A stretch of 64,000 bases of DNA from Rostratula benghalensis (GCA_013399305.1 VXAI01000088.1:1637334-1701333), one strand, 5' to 3'. Positions 12,650 to 26,284 are shown, counted from the stretch's first letter. The notes: generated by a model not told the origin, from the letters alone. Numbers and translations are program-made.

Positions 12650-13062
12650 ATGACAGATTCATGGAGTTTCAGAGTTGGAAAGGACCTCTAGAGATCACCC
12701 AGTCCCACTCCCCTGCTAAAGCAGGGTTGCCCAGAGCACATCACGGCAGGGCTTGAAGGTCTCCACACCCTCCCTGGGCAGCCTCTGCCAGGGCCCCGCC
12801 ACCCTCACCAGAAAGAAGTTTTTCCTTATATTTTAATGGTACCTCTTATGTTCCAGCTTGTATCTGTTGCCCCTTGTCCTGTTGCTGGAAACCCCTGAAG
12901 AGAGTCTGCTCCATCCTCCGTCAACCCCTGCTTTAGATACTTGTAAACATAGATAAGATCTCCCCTCAGACCTCTGTTCTCCAGGATGAAGAGCCCCAGC
13001 TTTTTGAGCCTTTCCTCCTAAGGGAGGTGCTCCAATCTCTCCTTCATCTTTGTTGCCCTAAT
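12650..13062 (-). mobile_element. CR1: CR1 LINE, 5'-truncated, minus orientation
   Basis: Read left to right this is an antisense CR1: 'cagagttggaaaggacctct', 'ccctgctaaagcagggttgc', 'ccagaaagaagtttttcctt' and 'cctcttatgttccagcttgt'. The same blocks recur in the copy at 48.6 kb. The 3' end is at the left and truncation is at the right, inside the ORF2 carboxyl region. The copy is flanked by an identical 14-bp sequence (12,630-12,643 and 13,065-13,078), which may be a target-site duplication in an alternating purine-pyrimidine tract. Frames within it are fragments. Confidence 0.9.
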
Positions 13063-15769
13063 ATGTATATGTACATATGCATGGGTGACCATTCATACTT
13101 TGGCTGTTGCATGTCCTCTGATAAAACAAGATATGCGTTTAGCTGGTATGATTGCACCAGTAAAAGCTGGTAAGGTAAACCAGCATTTAAGAATTTTCTC
13201 ATCCTCCCTCTAGAGATGTCTACTTCAGACAGGGAAATTACCAAACACAGAATCTGCAATAAAATAATTTGCTTCTCTTTATTCTTCTTGAAACACCAAA
13301 ACACATTATTATCGGTTCTGAAAAAAAAAAGAATGACTACTTATGCAGTTATTATGGGTGTCAGACAGAAAATGAATACTTATTCACAAGCTATTAATTT
13401 GATGTTCTCTGGGACTGGAAACTCACAGGATGGACCTGAGCAGGTCCCAGTTGCAACTTCCAAACTCCCTCATACTTGTGTAATGGTTAATCTATTTCTA
13501 AAATGGGTTATTCATGTACAACAGCTATTTTAACATTCTCATAGGGACTGCACATCCACGGGAGAAGAGCTTGTAATTTTTTGGGCCATAGCTAGTACTG
13601 TAGCAAAAAGTAGTAAAGAAAATGTCACTGAAGTTAGAAGATGACTTAAAAAACATGGATTAATTGGCTGACACATGGTAATAATTTTATAAAATACTCT
13701 TTTGTCTTTTTGGTCAATTCGAGGAATGGATACGATTTAAAAGTATTTTCATGAGTCTCAAAGTAAAATAATCTGTAAAGCATAAATATAATAAATGAGT
13801 TTTTTTCATAATCTAGTCGCACTGGAAACACTGTAGGCTGTAAAACTCTAGTTCTAAAAAATCAGGTCATTGCTCTAATTAAATCCAACATAGACATAAA
13901 AGCATGCGTATAGAGCCTGCATTTAATGAAGAACAATTTTGCACCTCCGACATGCCACTAAAAGATTACACTACATAGAATTAATGCCTTTGAACCCTGC
14001 TATTTTCATCTGTAATTTACATGACACATCTTTTGAGGTATAGTCATGGATCTGTTTTATATAAATGTAGAGTTCTAGACTAACTTGAGGCATTTAACTT
14101 TGATCTTTGTTGGTGTCAAGATGGAACAATTCCTGCCATTAGATACCAGAGGCACTTTACTCTCAGGGAGTCACAGTGCTTCAGATTTGCTGCAGGGAAA
14201 AGCAATTAAAGAAATGTGATACTTTCTCTTCTGTGGGAAGGGTAGAGCAATTGCAGCAACAAAACGAGTTTTTTTCTTCAAGAATGTAAGCAAGGAGCTG
14301 GGGAAGAGGAGAGGAACACTTTTTGGCCGAGTACCTCATTGGGACTTCAGTTCTAGGTGTGCTTTCCATGGGTCACCCAAGGGATGACAGCCGTTCCCCA
14401 GCTGTAGTGCAGCTCTGACAGCGTAAACACTACGCTAAGCAAAGCAGATTGTAGTCTAGACTTTGGCAGCAAGGTGCCAAAAAGTGTGACTGCAGGCAGC
14501 GCTGCAGGTTCAGGGCTGGAACAGGAATGGAGATGGAGCTGAGTCTCACATTCATGCCCACAAACCACCAATCGACAGACCATTCTGCATAAAGCAGAGT
14601 GGGAGCCAAAGGGGACCATGAAAAGCAGCGAAAGATCTAAGTATGTGCCATAGCTGTGCACCGTACCCTACAGTGACTGTGTGGGCTAGTGGGTGACCTG
14701 TGTTTTACAACTGGGACATCAAAGTCTAGATGCTATTTAAGAGCCAAGAAATCCCCTTCATTTTTACTATAAAAGGACTGGCACACATATTTTATGAAGG
14801 ATTTCAAATTGGTTGTAGGAGAAGAAAAAAAGGCCTTCAATACTAGTCCTCTACTGCAAACACCTCTGTTCAAATGTCTCAAATTAGATTTTGTTGGAAA
14901 AAAGATACTGGCACACTCATAAGCCGACATACTTTCCGTTATAAACTCATTTCTAGTGTAAACTCTGAACATACAAGCTATAAATACCACCTCGACTACA
15001 ACATAGACTTTCAATGTGTGCTCTGAATGCAGAAACAATATTTGGACTTTAGCTGATTTCTTTCTTTATAATTCTTCATCACTTCTACCATTTATTTACT
15101 ATTTCTTTACCTTTTAATAAAATTTTGTAATAAACTTTTTCCATAATATTTTTCAGTCAGGAAATAAAAGACCTGTTTGCAGTGAAAGGCTTCACACTTG
15201 CTGCACAGTGAGCAAAGAAGTGCAGTTCCTTGCTGTGCCATAGCACATAACAAGCAGTAAATGCCAGTAAGAAAGAACATTCAGGACTATGGTCCTTGTC
15301 CTTCGACTTAATATCCAACTTCTCTGTGCTCACTTCAAACTTTCCTGGCTGTTAAGCACCTCTGCTTTATCAGTCAACTGTGATTTTATCAAAGGTTGGG
15401 TTTTGGTTTTTTTTCTTTACCTTTCCTCAGAAGCCTTCTTTCCCTTCATGAAAAGTTTTAACTGTTTTCCACTGAGCTTACACCTGCATGTTCACCTCCA
15501 GCTTAAAAATTCTCCTTTACTGTGTTTACATGGTAAGAAAATAAAAGAATAAAATCTAACTGCGAAGCGTGCCCTTGGACATTTAGAAATAGATCCTCTA
15601 GATATTCTAAAACACCTAGAACAACACTGTTACCTGAAAAAAAAAAAAAGGAAAAAAAAAGAAAAAAAAAAGAAATACCTATGAAAAATGAACTAACCAA
15701 ACAAAAAAAAACTAAGGTAAACTGCTCTAAAGTGTAGGAAGGTATTTCAGACTGCTGCTTTTTTAATGT
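13063..15769. other. Non-coding stretch, nothing recognised
   Basis: The stretch is AT-rich with small frames only. The 102-codon minus frame at 14,353-14,661 and the 101-codon minus frame at 14,733-15,038 have no recognisable family. A-rich tracts lie around 15,637-15,672. I could assign no preserved repeat. Confidence 0.4.
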
Positions 15770-16411
15770 TTTACAAGGATAAAGATGATATCTCCGTAGG
15801 CACGGGTTCCATTTTGCTGGCCAACAGGAAAGAAGGAAAAGTTACAGTAGTGATCTAACCCCAGCCAGCAGCAAGGACCAGCCTCAGTGCCCTCAGTTTG
15901 GATGGGGGTGAAAACTGGAAAAGTAAAAGTGAGAAAAAAAGTCTCATGGCCGAGATGAAGAAAGTTTAACAGGTAGAGCAAAAGCCACACACGCAAGCAA
16001 AGCAAACCAAAGGATTAATTATCGCTTCCCATCAAAAGCAGATGTTCAGCCATCCCCAGGAAAGCAGGGCTCCATCACACCTAATGGTGTCTTGGCAAGA
16101 CAAATGCTGTTGCTCCATCATCGCCCCATCCTTCCTTCTTCTTCCCCAGCTTCATATACTGCCCATGGCATCACATGGTACCGAATATCCCTTTGGTCTG
16201 CTTGGGTCAGCTGTGTCCACTCCCAAATTCTTGTGTACCCCCCAAGCCTCCACTGGTGGAGTGGGGTGAGAAACACAAAAGGGCTTGAATTCATAGCAAC
16301 AACCCAAAACATCCGTGTTCTACCAGCACTGTTCTCATCCCAAATCCAAATCATAGCACTGCACCAGCTGCTAGGAAGAAAGACAACTTCATCCCAGCTG
16401 AAAACACTGCA
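15770..16411 (+). mobile_element. Long copy of an avian ERV LTR (probable solo LTR)
   Basis: Blocks in order that I recognise from a common avian LTR family: 'aaccccagccagcagcaagg', 'caagcaaagcaaaccaaagg', 'ttcagccatccccaggaaag', 'cagggctccatcac', 'ggtctgcttgggtcagctgt', 'ccactcccaaattcttgtg' and, at the right end, 'cttcatcccagctgaaaac'. The same right-hand blocks occur in the fragments at 53.1-53.3 and 58.6-59.2 kb. No gag, pol or env sequence adjoins, so it is probably a solo LTR. I believe the family is ERVL-like, but the name should be confirmed against a repeat library. The left border is approximate. Confidence 0.75.
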
Positions 16412-17959
16412 GTGATCTATCTAACTTTTTGGGGTTGGCAAAACAGAGTGGTGAGTACTGTCAAAGGCAAATATTGCTTGTTTTTTAAGCAGGCAAGAGG
16501 AGTGATTTGAACAACGCTGTCTATACTTCTCGATCACTGAAGCAAAGGTTATTAATTTCACCAGAGATATCCACAGCTTACTGCAGTGGTATGCTATAAA
16601 TTCGGTAATCACTTTCAGCAGTGCAAGCTAGCTGAGGCAATATCCTGACCTGAAAATGTTTTCTGGTGAAGTGTTCCATCCTGGGCGGTTGTGTGAATCT
16701 CATGGTGACTCTGTGATACCTCTGAGCAGTGTATAGGATGCAGTCACTGCTTAGACACTGAAAATGGACTTTGTCACCATCTGCACATATTGGCATATTT
16801 AGGATTCTCTGCATAATGGATGTGTACAAACAAGCAAAAGCCGTAAGATCTCTCTTTGCTTTGAAACTGCTAAATGTATTCCAGAATGTAAGATTTTATT
16901 TTTTAAAAAAAAACAACAACAAACCCCCCCAAAAAACCAAAACAAAACAATTAACTTCACCTCCACTTTTACCAAATGAATTAATGCTAGTTGACATCCT
17001 TGTGATGCACTCTAAGACGTAGGGATGACAGGTAATTTGTAAGGACCATTATTCTCACGGTGCTGAAGAAAACCTGCTGAACATGAGCTGGTGGCAATCA
17101 GCCCCCATGGTTCCTAGCTGAACCGGCAGTTTTCTGCTGAGAACAGTACCTCTCAGAGGGGGGCCTCAGCTCCTATTAGTTTCAAAGAAGTAAAAGTGTG
17201 TCACAAGTGTAGTAATTAGTATTTAAATAGAACACAATTAATGCTTGCGTGGGTAATAACTTCATCAGAAGTACTCAGCTAGTTTACCCAAGTCAGCTGC
17301 TGCAAATGGGTGGATGGGCATATGCAAACTGCTGAGAGACACAGGGTTAAATCTCTGGTCCTTCTGTGTGCCGCCTCTGCCACATTGCTCTGGTGTGTGT
17401 CCTACCTGCCCTCAATGGGAACAGGGTTAGAAATCACATTTTTTTGTAAAAAAAGTTTGCCCAAGTAAATGCTAGATTTCCTGAAACTCCAAGGCCATAA
17501 CTACCCTCTCCCACATGCCAAAATCTTGGAATGCCCTCAATTCTCTAAAATCCCTGGCAAGAAATACTCAGCTTAAGATGAGTACATGGTGTACAGAAAC
17601 CAGTTTTATTATCAAAGTATCTTGGGAGGGCACTAAATGGTGTGCAAAATGGCCCTCTGGCGCAACGCTCCTTATGAAATAAAAACACACAAGAGGTGCT
17701 GCACTGACTGGGCTGAGTGAGAGGAAAACAGAGGAAGATTTTACATGGGTGATGTGAGATATATTTCTAATGCAGTGGTTAAAGAGTCAGGCCTCTGTCA
17801 CACCTATGTTATCAAAGGCGATTTAGGACAGCTTGTGCGAGCAGGCTGTTGCTGGGAATACTGGAATAGCTCTGGATTCACTGTGGTGTTTGCCTATGGC
17901 AGAACCCAAGGGAAAAGCTCGTGGAGAGAGAAGAGCAGTTGCCCCCCTACCCCCCCACC
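16412..17959. other. Non-coding stretch with A-rich tract
   Basis: An A/C-rich simple tract lies at about 16,902-16,950. From 17,295 to 17,450 there is a faint core-SINE-like stretch ('cagggttaaatctct', then 'cctctgccacattgct'). Nothing else was recognised before the gap. Confidence 0.35.
17295..17450 (+). mobile_element. Possible MIR-like SINE relic
   Basis: The block 'cagggttaaatctctggtcc' followed by 'cctctgccacattgctctgg' resembles the B-box-to-core junction of MIR-class SINEs (usually '...ggttcaatccc...ctgcca...'). No A box can be seen confidently. This is a weak call based on two short matches. Confidence 0.25.
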
Positions 17960-17984
17960 NNNNNNNNNNNNNNNNNNNNNNNNN
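17960..17984. other. Assembly gap (25 N)
   Basis: Twenty-five N bases follow a C-rich run ('gcccccctacccccccacc'). C/G homopolymer tracts often stall sequencing, so the missing sequence is probably more of the same. Confidence 0.99.
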
Positions 17985-20900
17985 CTTCAAACCTCTACCC
18001 CTCTGCTCTCTGTTCCAGCTCTGTCTGTCTGTCTCCCATCCTCTCCCTGTGGCAATAGATACTTGATCAAGAAAAGGCCTGAACTCTCCTCCTTGGAATG
18101 ACAAAATTCAGTGTCTCCTGTGTGGTTGGTAAGCCCCCATGACGAAGATGCCAGGAACCAAAATGTGAACTTTACCCTGTGACATCTTTATCAAGTGCAA
18201 ACCCCCAGAAATATGATAATGAAATCAGCACAGCAAAGACTGACATGCTGGCTAAGAGTCAGCTCAAGGGTCTGGACACGTGTTAGTTGGTCAGAACCCT
18301 GGCACTGTTTGCCAGAGAGGTTCTGTGAAGGCAACACTCCTTTGAAGAAGAACTGTCCTGCCCAAGGCTACCTCTCAGTCTGGGGTTTGCAGCCTGTCAG
18401 TGCCCAAGAAGTGGCATGGCTAGACCAGGACTTACCAGTGCAATGGGAAGCTTGGCTTCCCAAGTTTAGCTTTATAAAATTTGTATTGGCCATCTTCTGA
18501 TGCCGTGACACAGAGAAGACCCCATCCTTTCAGCACACGGAGGAATAAAACCTTTGCAACAGCAGCAAGCAGTTCATCTGACCCAAGGAGCTAGGATGGA
18601 CTACAAGACATATCAACATGACAGATGATGTTGTTGGCCAGCACATGAAATAATTTTACTTGCTTTGAATGTGCAGTAAGAAATACCCTGAAGTATTCCT
18701 ATTAAGTCTATGAAGTTATAAATTAATCATTTCAGAAGCTATATGTGGTTTAATGGGAGGGTGAAGTCAGAAAATTAAAAGGAATATTATTGGCCTCTGA
18801 GTCAATGAGCCAGGAGAGATTAGCATATGCAATCTTTACTGTAATTATTTAACAATTTCAGGCTGCTGCATTAACCTTTGGAAAAATAAACAATGGAAAG
18901 TTACACAACTATTTTCAAAAAAGCATGAGACAGAAGTGCCTTTTTTGTCTTCTTTGGAACAATAACCTCATTGCTAAAAGCATTTTGAACAGATTTTGTT
19001 TTCTACTCATGTAGATATTTACATCTTTGTAAAGTAAATACACAGGATTCAAATATATACTAAACAAGGGAAATAATGGGAGTTCCTTTGCATTGAAAAA
19101 AAGTGCACAAATTTCCATATATAATTTCTATTACTTCATAGATTTTTTTATTTTTACTTTGATCACTAAATTGTGTGTAGATCTATGGTGATGAGCTTTA
19201 TAAATTTTTGTAGGATTTTTATGGTTGATTCTATATCTCTGTGCTACTTGTTCTACTTTTTTTAAGAAGGAAATTGAAGTTTCTAGGGCAAAATATACCT
19301 TTTCTTTCTTTTATTTTCTTTTAAACTATATAATTCCTAGTACTCTCAGGCTATCTTCTTTACCTATACTACCACTACATCTCCTTACTTTCTTGTAGCC
19401 TTTATCATGTAGGTATCTCCTCTATTTGGAATAATGAATACCTGAGGTACTACAGAAGGTGACAGCCCCAAGCAATATGAGTGCTGAGAATTATTCCAGC
19501 TTCTACAGGAGTTGTTGCTTTGGGCTCAGTGGCTAGTTTGCTGTGATTCAGGGTTGCACGAAAGCTCATAAAGCCCTTTGAAACCATGACTTTAGCATAA
19601 AAAACAATGATGTGATTTCAACTGAGCAACGGCCGATGACACAGATGTACTCCCCCTGCAGTTCTTCTGGACTTCCTTCATTATAATCCCTCCAAAAGCT
19701 ACTGGAGATGGTCAAGATTAGATTGGCTTGCATGAAGGTAGATACACACCTTCTGGGGCAATGCCACATAAAGAAATTTACAGGGCACTGGAGGCACTAA
19801 TATGCATCGCTTGACTGGCACAAGCTGCATGTTACTGGTGGCTCTATACCATTACCAGACAAACTGATGAGGTTGGCTACACGAGTAGCTGTACCTTTAT
19901 ACCATCCCTGTGAAAAGGGGAGGTTTTATCACCCCTTTTCTATAGAGGGAGATATGAAGGACTAAGAGCTCCCAGTTCATTCAAGTTGTGCAAGGATTTA
20001 AGTCTGAGCAGGGAACAGAAACTATGCTTCTCAAGCAACAGTGAAATATCTTTACAGTAAAATGCCTTAAGTACCCAGTAAGACTTTATTCCATATTGCA
20101 AGTAATACTTAATTAAAAGATAACAATTAGTATCTCTTTATAGATGCCTGAATCTCACATTGGTGTTGTGTTACATTCTCTCTGCTAACATAGCAACCAC
20201 AGTTCTTCCCTTCAGAGAGCATTGAGCTGAGGTGGCAATAAAGATTTCCTGTAAGTCCTCGGTGGGCACTGCATTTATGTACTGAGAAATTCTCAGTCTC
20301 AGTGTCAAGGAGATATAGGCAGTAACGTGCTGGTCTTCAGATTTTCAATAAAGTTGCCTGACTTGTAATCATACCAGAATTCCTGCAGCAGTGAAGTGAT
20401 AAACTGTATTACAAGGATACTGCAAGCACTAACTTATCCCTAATGGTATATTTTGTGCCTGTGGTTCTTTGGCTCTCCTCTGATGTGACTTTATTACAGA
20501 AGGAGGAAAGCAAAGGTCAGAATCATAGGCAAATCTCTTGCTTCATTCCTCACTGTCCAAGCGGTATGCTATATGGAACATATTTGAAGCAATTTTGAGA
20601 TGAAAGATAGCACTTCAAAAGGCCCTTCTAGCAGTGAATCAGCGATGAAGTACCCATAGCTTCCTGAGCCAATCGAGAGATGCTGATCAGTTTAGCGCTG
20701 GAGAACTGCATTAAAGGTCAATGCCAAGAGCAATTAAGGGCTGCAGGATAAGAAACTGAAGAGTCAATTGGGAAACATAGTGTAAACGAGCCTCATGCTT
20801 TCTCTATCCTATCTTTCTTTGCTTCCTTCTCCAGCTTCAGCTAAACACAGTTTTAAGATGACTGTTCAACACCTGACAGCACCAGCACTCAGAAGAAGTG

Positions 20901-21224
20901 AGTTTCCTCCTCACACCTCCCTGTTCTTGTTTGGAGGAAAGGCAATATTGCAATGTGGATATTTCTCACTCTTTCCCACTACTTTTGCCCTTCATCCTTT
21001 TTCCTTGAATGGCATCAGGAAATGCTGCCAGAGTGGATGTTTGTCATAATTTTGTAGTATCTTTTACATCTTTATTCTTGTGCTTTGTGTATCCAAGCTG
21101 CCAAGAAAGAACCTGTCACCCATTTTAGCTAAAATCAATAACTATTTCTCTTACAGTACAGTAAGTCTAGATGACACCTGAACAAATATGAATTTGGCTG
21201 TTGGAGATAAAAAATCATAGATTA
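17985..21224. other. Gene-poor AT-rich stretch
   Basis: No exon with credible borders was seen. Pyrimidine-rich sequence follows the gap to about 18,050. A degenerate MIR-like relic lies near 19,915-20,035 and is listed separately. Small frames such as 20,795-21,049 have no recognisable product. Confidence 0.4.
19915..20035 (-). mobile_element. Old MIR-like SINE relic, minus orientation
   Basis: Read left to right, 'ttttatcaccccttttctat' followed by 'agagggagatatgaagg' and 'taagtctgagcagggaacag' parallels the antisense core of MIR-class SINEs (tattatccccattttacaga, then a purine-rich block, then 'gcagagc.gggaa'). It is strongly diverged, and the family name is not determined. Confidence 0.4.
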
Positions 21225-21410
21225 AATGAGGTTGCTCAAGTATGTGTCCTGTTGGAGGTGCTTCCACCATCCCAGGGCAACCTGTTCTGGTGTTCAATCA
21301 CCCTTACAGTTTTGTTATATTTAAACAGAATTTCTTCTATTTCTGTGTGGGCCCTTTGCCTAACACTGAGATGAAAGCCCCTTTCATTCTCACTGAACTC
21401 AGTGACACAA
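21225..21410 (-). mobile_element. CR1: Old CR1 fragment, minus orientation
   Basis: The antisense CR1 blocks 'ccagggcaacctgttctggt', 'gttcaatcacccttacagtt' and 'gggccctttgcctaacac' correspond to the usual 'gggcaacctgttccagtg', 'tcaccctcacag' and 'cccattgcctcttgtc'. The copy is diverged, with no terminal octamer repeat and no coding capacity. Confidence 0.65.
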
Positions 21411-23929
21411 AGAATTGCTAGAACAAATCACGTGGTTAGCCCTTTCTAATTTACTTCTGCAGTTCACAAATTCAAGCTTCCCATTGTAAGCATTTAAAGG
21501 CTGAAAAGGCTTTTCTTAGTGGGATTCAAGACTCTTATCTGATACAACAACTTTAAAACTGGGCACCTAATAAAACAAACCCACATAACAACATGAGAAT
21601 TGCAAGAGTTGAGTGTTATGCTTTCTAGGCCATCTGCCATATTCAAGCTTTCATGACTGAGAAATATGAACTAAGTTCTCCTTGAGGGAAGCCCACATGT
21701 ACTTCCTTTTGGCTACGCTGTCTTTACTGGAGTCTGGGACGAGCTTATGTACCTACAGAGAACTAGAATTGCCTTTTACATTTTTTTTCCAGACCTCCAA
21801 GATTTTCTAAAATGCATCCTAAAAACATGGGAATAAAAAGTTACAGCTGTTGACCAGCAGAGTGTTTAATTTGTCCTTTTGTTCATATTTATTTGCACAT
21901 TGAACAGTAACTGAACTTGCAAACCTTTAATTACAAAAGAAGAGGCAAATTTCTTGCTTCTGGTTTTCCTCTAGACTACAAAGACTATCTATAAATTTCC
22001 CTGAAGTAGACACAATGGGACTGTGCCTCTGTTGCCAGAAGAGCCATTGCTCATAGGTGGCATCTCTGTGGACTTAGAAGACAGAAAACCCAAACAGGCT
22101 TTGACCCAGGATCCTGGATTTCTAATGACTTTGGGCCATAGTTTAGGGCATATTCAATTCTGATACAAAAAATATGCTAAATTAGCTAGTTGGTGTCAAA
22201 GGACTCAAAGACAATGTGTTTACCACACATTGTAGACCCTCATCTGCGTTTCTTTAGATATATTTGTTAGGGTGAGCTCTTATCCTCTGACATGTGGGCT
22301 CCATTATTGCAATACATCTGTAAGATTTTAGTTAACTTTTATGTAAGAAACTCAATATGAACTGGACAGTTTGTACTAATATATTAAAAAAAAACAACCA
22401 AGCCCAAACAACCCAAATCTGTAAATCATACTTCCATGGCAGTTTCTGCAGTAATAAAAAAAATAAATAAAAATGAATCAATGAATATCATTGTCTGCAG
22501 AAGGAGGGTTGTTTTCCAAGATGACTATTCTGCACACTGCAAGTCACAGAAATATAGATTTGCTCAAGCTCCTAACGAGCTAGAAAGAAAAAGTCATCTT
22601 TCTCCTATATATAATGTCAGAGAAGGCTGAAGTCCAAACAAACAAACTACAGTAATTCAGTAATGGTGCAGTCCCAAACCAACGTTCCTCAGATACAATA
22701 ACAGAATCTTCATCAATCATAATATGCACCAAAAAGAAGTCACCCTCACAATATGATTTGACAGGAGCTGTGTCTCCTGGTCTGGAAATAAATGCTTGTG
22801 CTTCCCTTGACCCTTACAGTGTTTTCCATAAATGCAGTACCTTTAATTTTCTGATAGAAGACCATTATTCCTTGGCAATGTTCTGTTCAAGCGACGTTAT
22901 CTCATAATTGTCCGCATATTTTTTCCCCGCTTGTTACTTCTTGAAAAACAGTAACTCTAAAAGTTCTAACAGCCCGATACCATAAGATGAATCACTCAGT
23001 GCAGTGATATGCACAAGTAAGGACGCTTCTTTCATGACAGATTTGCAGTGAGTGATTAAAAATAAGCAAATCTCAAGCTCTATTTATCCCTATGAGATTT
23101 GAAGCCAGATTGGACTCAACTTTATCTGTAAAGTTCATGTATTGGAATGACTACATTCAAGAAGAAAGAGTTATCTTCATGAGACACAGGCTGTGAGAAC
23201 TCATTAACCTCTTTAGGCTTTGGTAAATACTTTTTCTGTTTGTTTAGAAGCTGAAGCAAGTATTCATTTTCAAAAGTATTTATCCCAAACAAAACTATCT
23301 AATTCAGGAATTTTTATAAAAGTAGTCCAAAACACAACCACAAGCAGTCAACACCTTCATCCTTCTATTGATTTTGTCTAATGTGGTATTCAAAACTGAA
23401 ACACTAGGACTTCACAGCCTTTCCAGGCAACCTAGGCCTGAGCTTTCTCATAATTTACAAACCTCTTTATCCAATTTTTCGTCCGTCCTGGAATATGCAC
23501 CCAATACTTTTTTTTCTTTTTTTTTTTTCTCTGCTACAGACATAGGGAGTGGATTATTTACTTTATCTTTGTAGGACCTTTTTATGATTGACTATTATGC
23601 CTGTCCTTCAGTGTATTTATCTTTAGGTTAGGCTAGGTAAAGGTTTTCAGTTGGTTCTTCCAATTCATTCCTCCTAAATTATCACTTTTATTATTTTCCT
23701 TATGACTTTTTTAGCTGGTCTATACAGCTCCAAAAATGCAGTATCTGGCAATTGATCAAGCTCAAATGAGACCTTAAACCTTACTCATCTATTTACATTG
23801 TTTTCTCTCTGCCTCAGTTCACCACATTCTATTTGTTGAAAAGATATTTTTCCAGATATTTCTCCAGTTAGACAAGAACATTTTAACTTCAAAGCCTAGC
23901 TTGCAGAAGAATTCATTTTTTCCCCTATG
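21411..23929. other. Non-coding stretch, nothing recognised
   Basis: AT-rich DNA with scattered short homopolymers, including T-rich sequence at 23,508-23,530. No gene, RNA or well-preserved repeat was identified. Confidence 0.4.
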
Positions 23930-24210
23930 CTGTGTTGTCTAAAAACTTAAGCATATTTTCTATTCCACTGTCCAAATTACTAATGAAAACACTGAAGAGT
24001 ACCAAAGCTGACTAGCTCTGGCTAAACCCTATTTGATACATGCTTCTGTTTTCACGGTGAGCTATTGATTTCATAACCAGTTTTGAAAACATGTCACACT
24101 AGTTTTATCAAGACAACATCTTCCCAGCTTTCTTATGAAGATGTTACACATGCCACTACCTTTCTTCCATCATACTGGGGAATGCCCTACTGGTTTGGAA
24201 AGCTTTTCTT
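23930..24210 (-). mobile_element. CR1: Ancient CR1-type LINE fragment (reverse transcriptase region)
   Basis: Left to right the sequence follows the antisense of old CR1 ORF2: 'ccaaattactaatgaaaaca', 'ctgaagagtaccaaagctga', 'ttcataaccagttttgaaaa' and 'agctttcttatgaagatgtt'. In better copies these surround the reverse transcriptase segment around a 'KAFDTV'-type motif. Heavy decay and frame breaks indicate a relic far older than the CR1 at 61.4 kb. Confidence 0.5.
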
Positions 24211-25254
24211 ATTGTCTAATTTAATCAGAGTGGAACATACATTAAAACACAGATGCAATCAGGTAAGGAAGTTGCTTTGGAAAAATGTGAGTTGCATGCT
24301 TGCTTTAGCCTGCTGATGGGGGAAGATGGAATGAAATACCTGGAAACTAGATGCAACAACCCATTCATTGGCTAAAAGACCAGATGTTGGTATTAAAAAG
24401 AACCATTCAGACACATGGACAAATGTTTTATTATTCTTTTGATCTACTCTGATAGATTCTTGGTTAAATGTTGCATTTTTTTTTCCTGCTGGATTTCCCA
24501 GAATATATAATTGTTTATTTAATTGCACAGCACCTTTGCTTATTTACAGATATTCTACTTCTACCTGTTCTTTTCTGCTTTTTATATTTTATGTTGTCAG
24601 AATGGGACCAGCATGTCACACATCTGGAGTGCAACTGTTTTTTCTCTGGCACATGGTGTACAGACTCAAAGGAGCTGTGTTGAAAGACATATAAACCCAC
24701 AGCAGCCAAGTGCTTCTATCTGCCTCTTACTACATGCTCTCTTATGCATGGGGGGGGGGCAAAGGACCAGGTCACTTCAAACCGGTACAGGGAGAGGTCA
24801 CACCAGTGTCCCACACCAGGCACACTGGGTAACTGACTCTGAACATGGTGCCCTTACCCTGGTACTCAAGTGTGTTGATAGCCTATTTCTTTAGCAAAAG
24901 CCAAGACCAATCTATTTAATTCTATGTCTTTTCTCATTTGTAGCAAATCTGCAGTATGATGGCAACCAGATTACAATCTGACTCGCAAGACTTTTAATCA
25001 ATATTTAAGAGCAAAATGCTGGGAGTCTGTAATTATCTTTACCAATAACAACAGCTGAATTACCATCCTCTCTATTCACTGTTACAAGCTGGGCAAAATC
25101 CGGAAAACTTTTGAGAGATACATCAGTTCTTGGCTTACAGAGACAACCATCAAGTTTTAAAAGCACATCAAAACAGTATGACATGATATATGTGACTAGA
25201 CACACCATCGCAGGCACAACCAGACAAATACACAGTCACTGCACTAATAAAGTT
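24211..25254. other. Non-coding stretch, nothing recognised
   Basis: A G run at 24,750-24,759 is the only obvious simple tract. The plus frame at 24,523-24,894 (123 codons) passes through this G run and has no recognisable domain. Probably non-coding. Confidence 0.4.
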
Positions 25255-25325
25255 TTTAGTATAATTTAGGTTGGAAAATACCTTTAAGATCATCAAGCCG
25301 GACTGTAGTTTATTTCAGTACTGCA
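25255..25325 (-). mobile_element. CR1: CR1 3' end remnant, minus orientation
   Basis: 'tttaggttggaaaatacctt' followed by 'taagatcatcaagccgg' is the antisense CR1 3' end (usual form 'ggttggaaaagacctttaag atcatcaagtcc'). Only about 70 bases remain, so this is an extreme 5' truncation. Confidence 0.75.
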
Positions 25326-26284
25326 GTGAAAATGTGTTCTAACCAAAATAATCCAAGAATGAATACAGAAACATCAAAAAAGAAACCAAAGCAAACAAAC
25401 AAAAAATCTGCCTGCCTGCTTGACCTGCTAATAAAAGCCAAATTACATTTTGTACGCCTATTTTAAGGCTGTATTACCAAAACTATTACAGAAACAAGTT
25501 ACAAAGACTCAGCAAAACTTGACATTTTGCTTCAGCCATTTGGAAGTCCTGAAACATAGTTTATCTGAGAATAACAACGTGCTCATTAATCTTTCAGGTT
25601 ATATATGCAATTGAAAAGGCAGTTTCACTACTGCACCTTGGCTGTTAGAAAATGGGAGAACATTACCTTAGGCAATAAGCAGTGCGCATCTGGAGGTGGC
25701 AGCACCAGTATGGTCTGCTGTAGTTCCAACACAGGTGTCACTGCAATTCCAGCAAAAGAACTACCTACTGTAACATTATTTTTCTCTGATACGGTTCTTA
25801 TAAAACTCTTGGTTGGACTCAATACTATAATGCTTTCACAGTTACTACAAAACAGGAAAATCTGCAACATGTTTTTTCCATTTCTAGGCAGTATTTTCAT
25901 ATGTGACTCAGGGCTGGGCTTTCCTTTCACTTGAAAATATGTTTGTAGAAAATGCCAACCACTTCACAGATATTTTGGGGCGTAGCATGTATTTTCTCAA
26001 GTATTAATAAGTAGACGAGTAGTTACTCAGTTCAAATTGGAGGATTTGGGAAGCTTTTTTTAGCAATGAAAGCTTTTTTCCTACATTAAACATCTAATTC
26101 TTCTACACAGATATTCCATGGGTACAGGTCTTGATTCTTTCACTGGTTGTAAATGTGCAGAGCATTGCTTAACACATTGCTGACATCACTGAGGTACTGT
26201 TGTCTATAAAGCTAAATAGACTTGCAGGTTAGGGGCATTATGTACTGCTTTTTTGATCAGCCATCTGTGATATTAGGGATGCCA

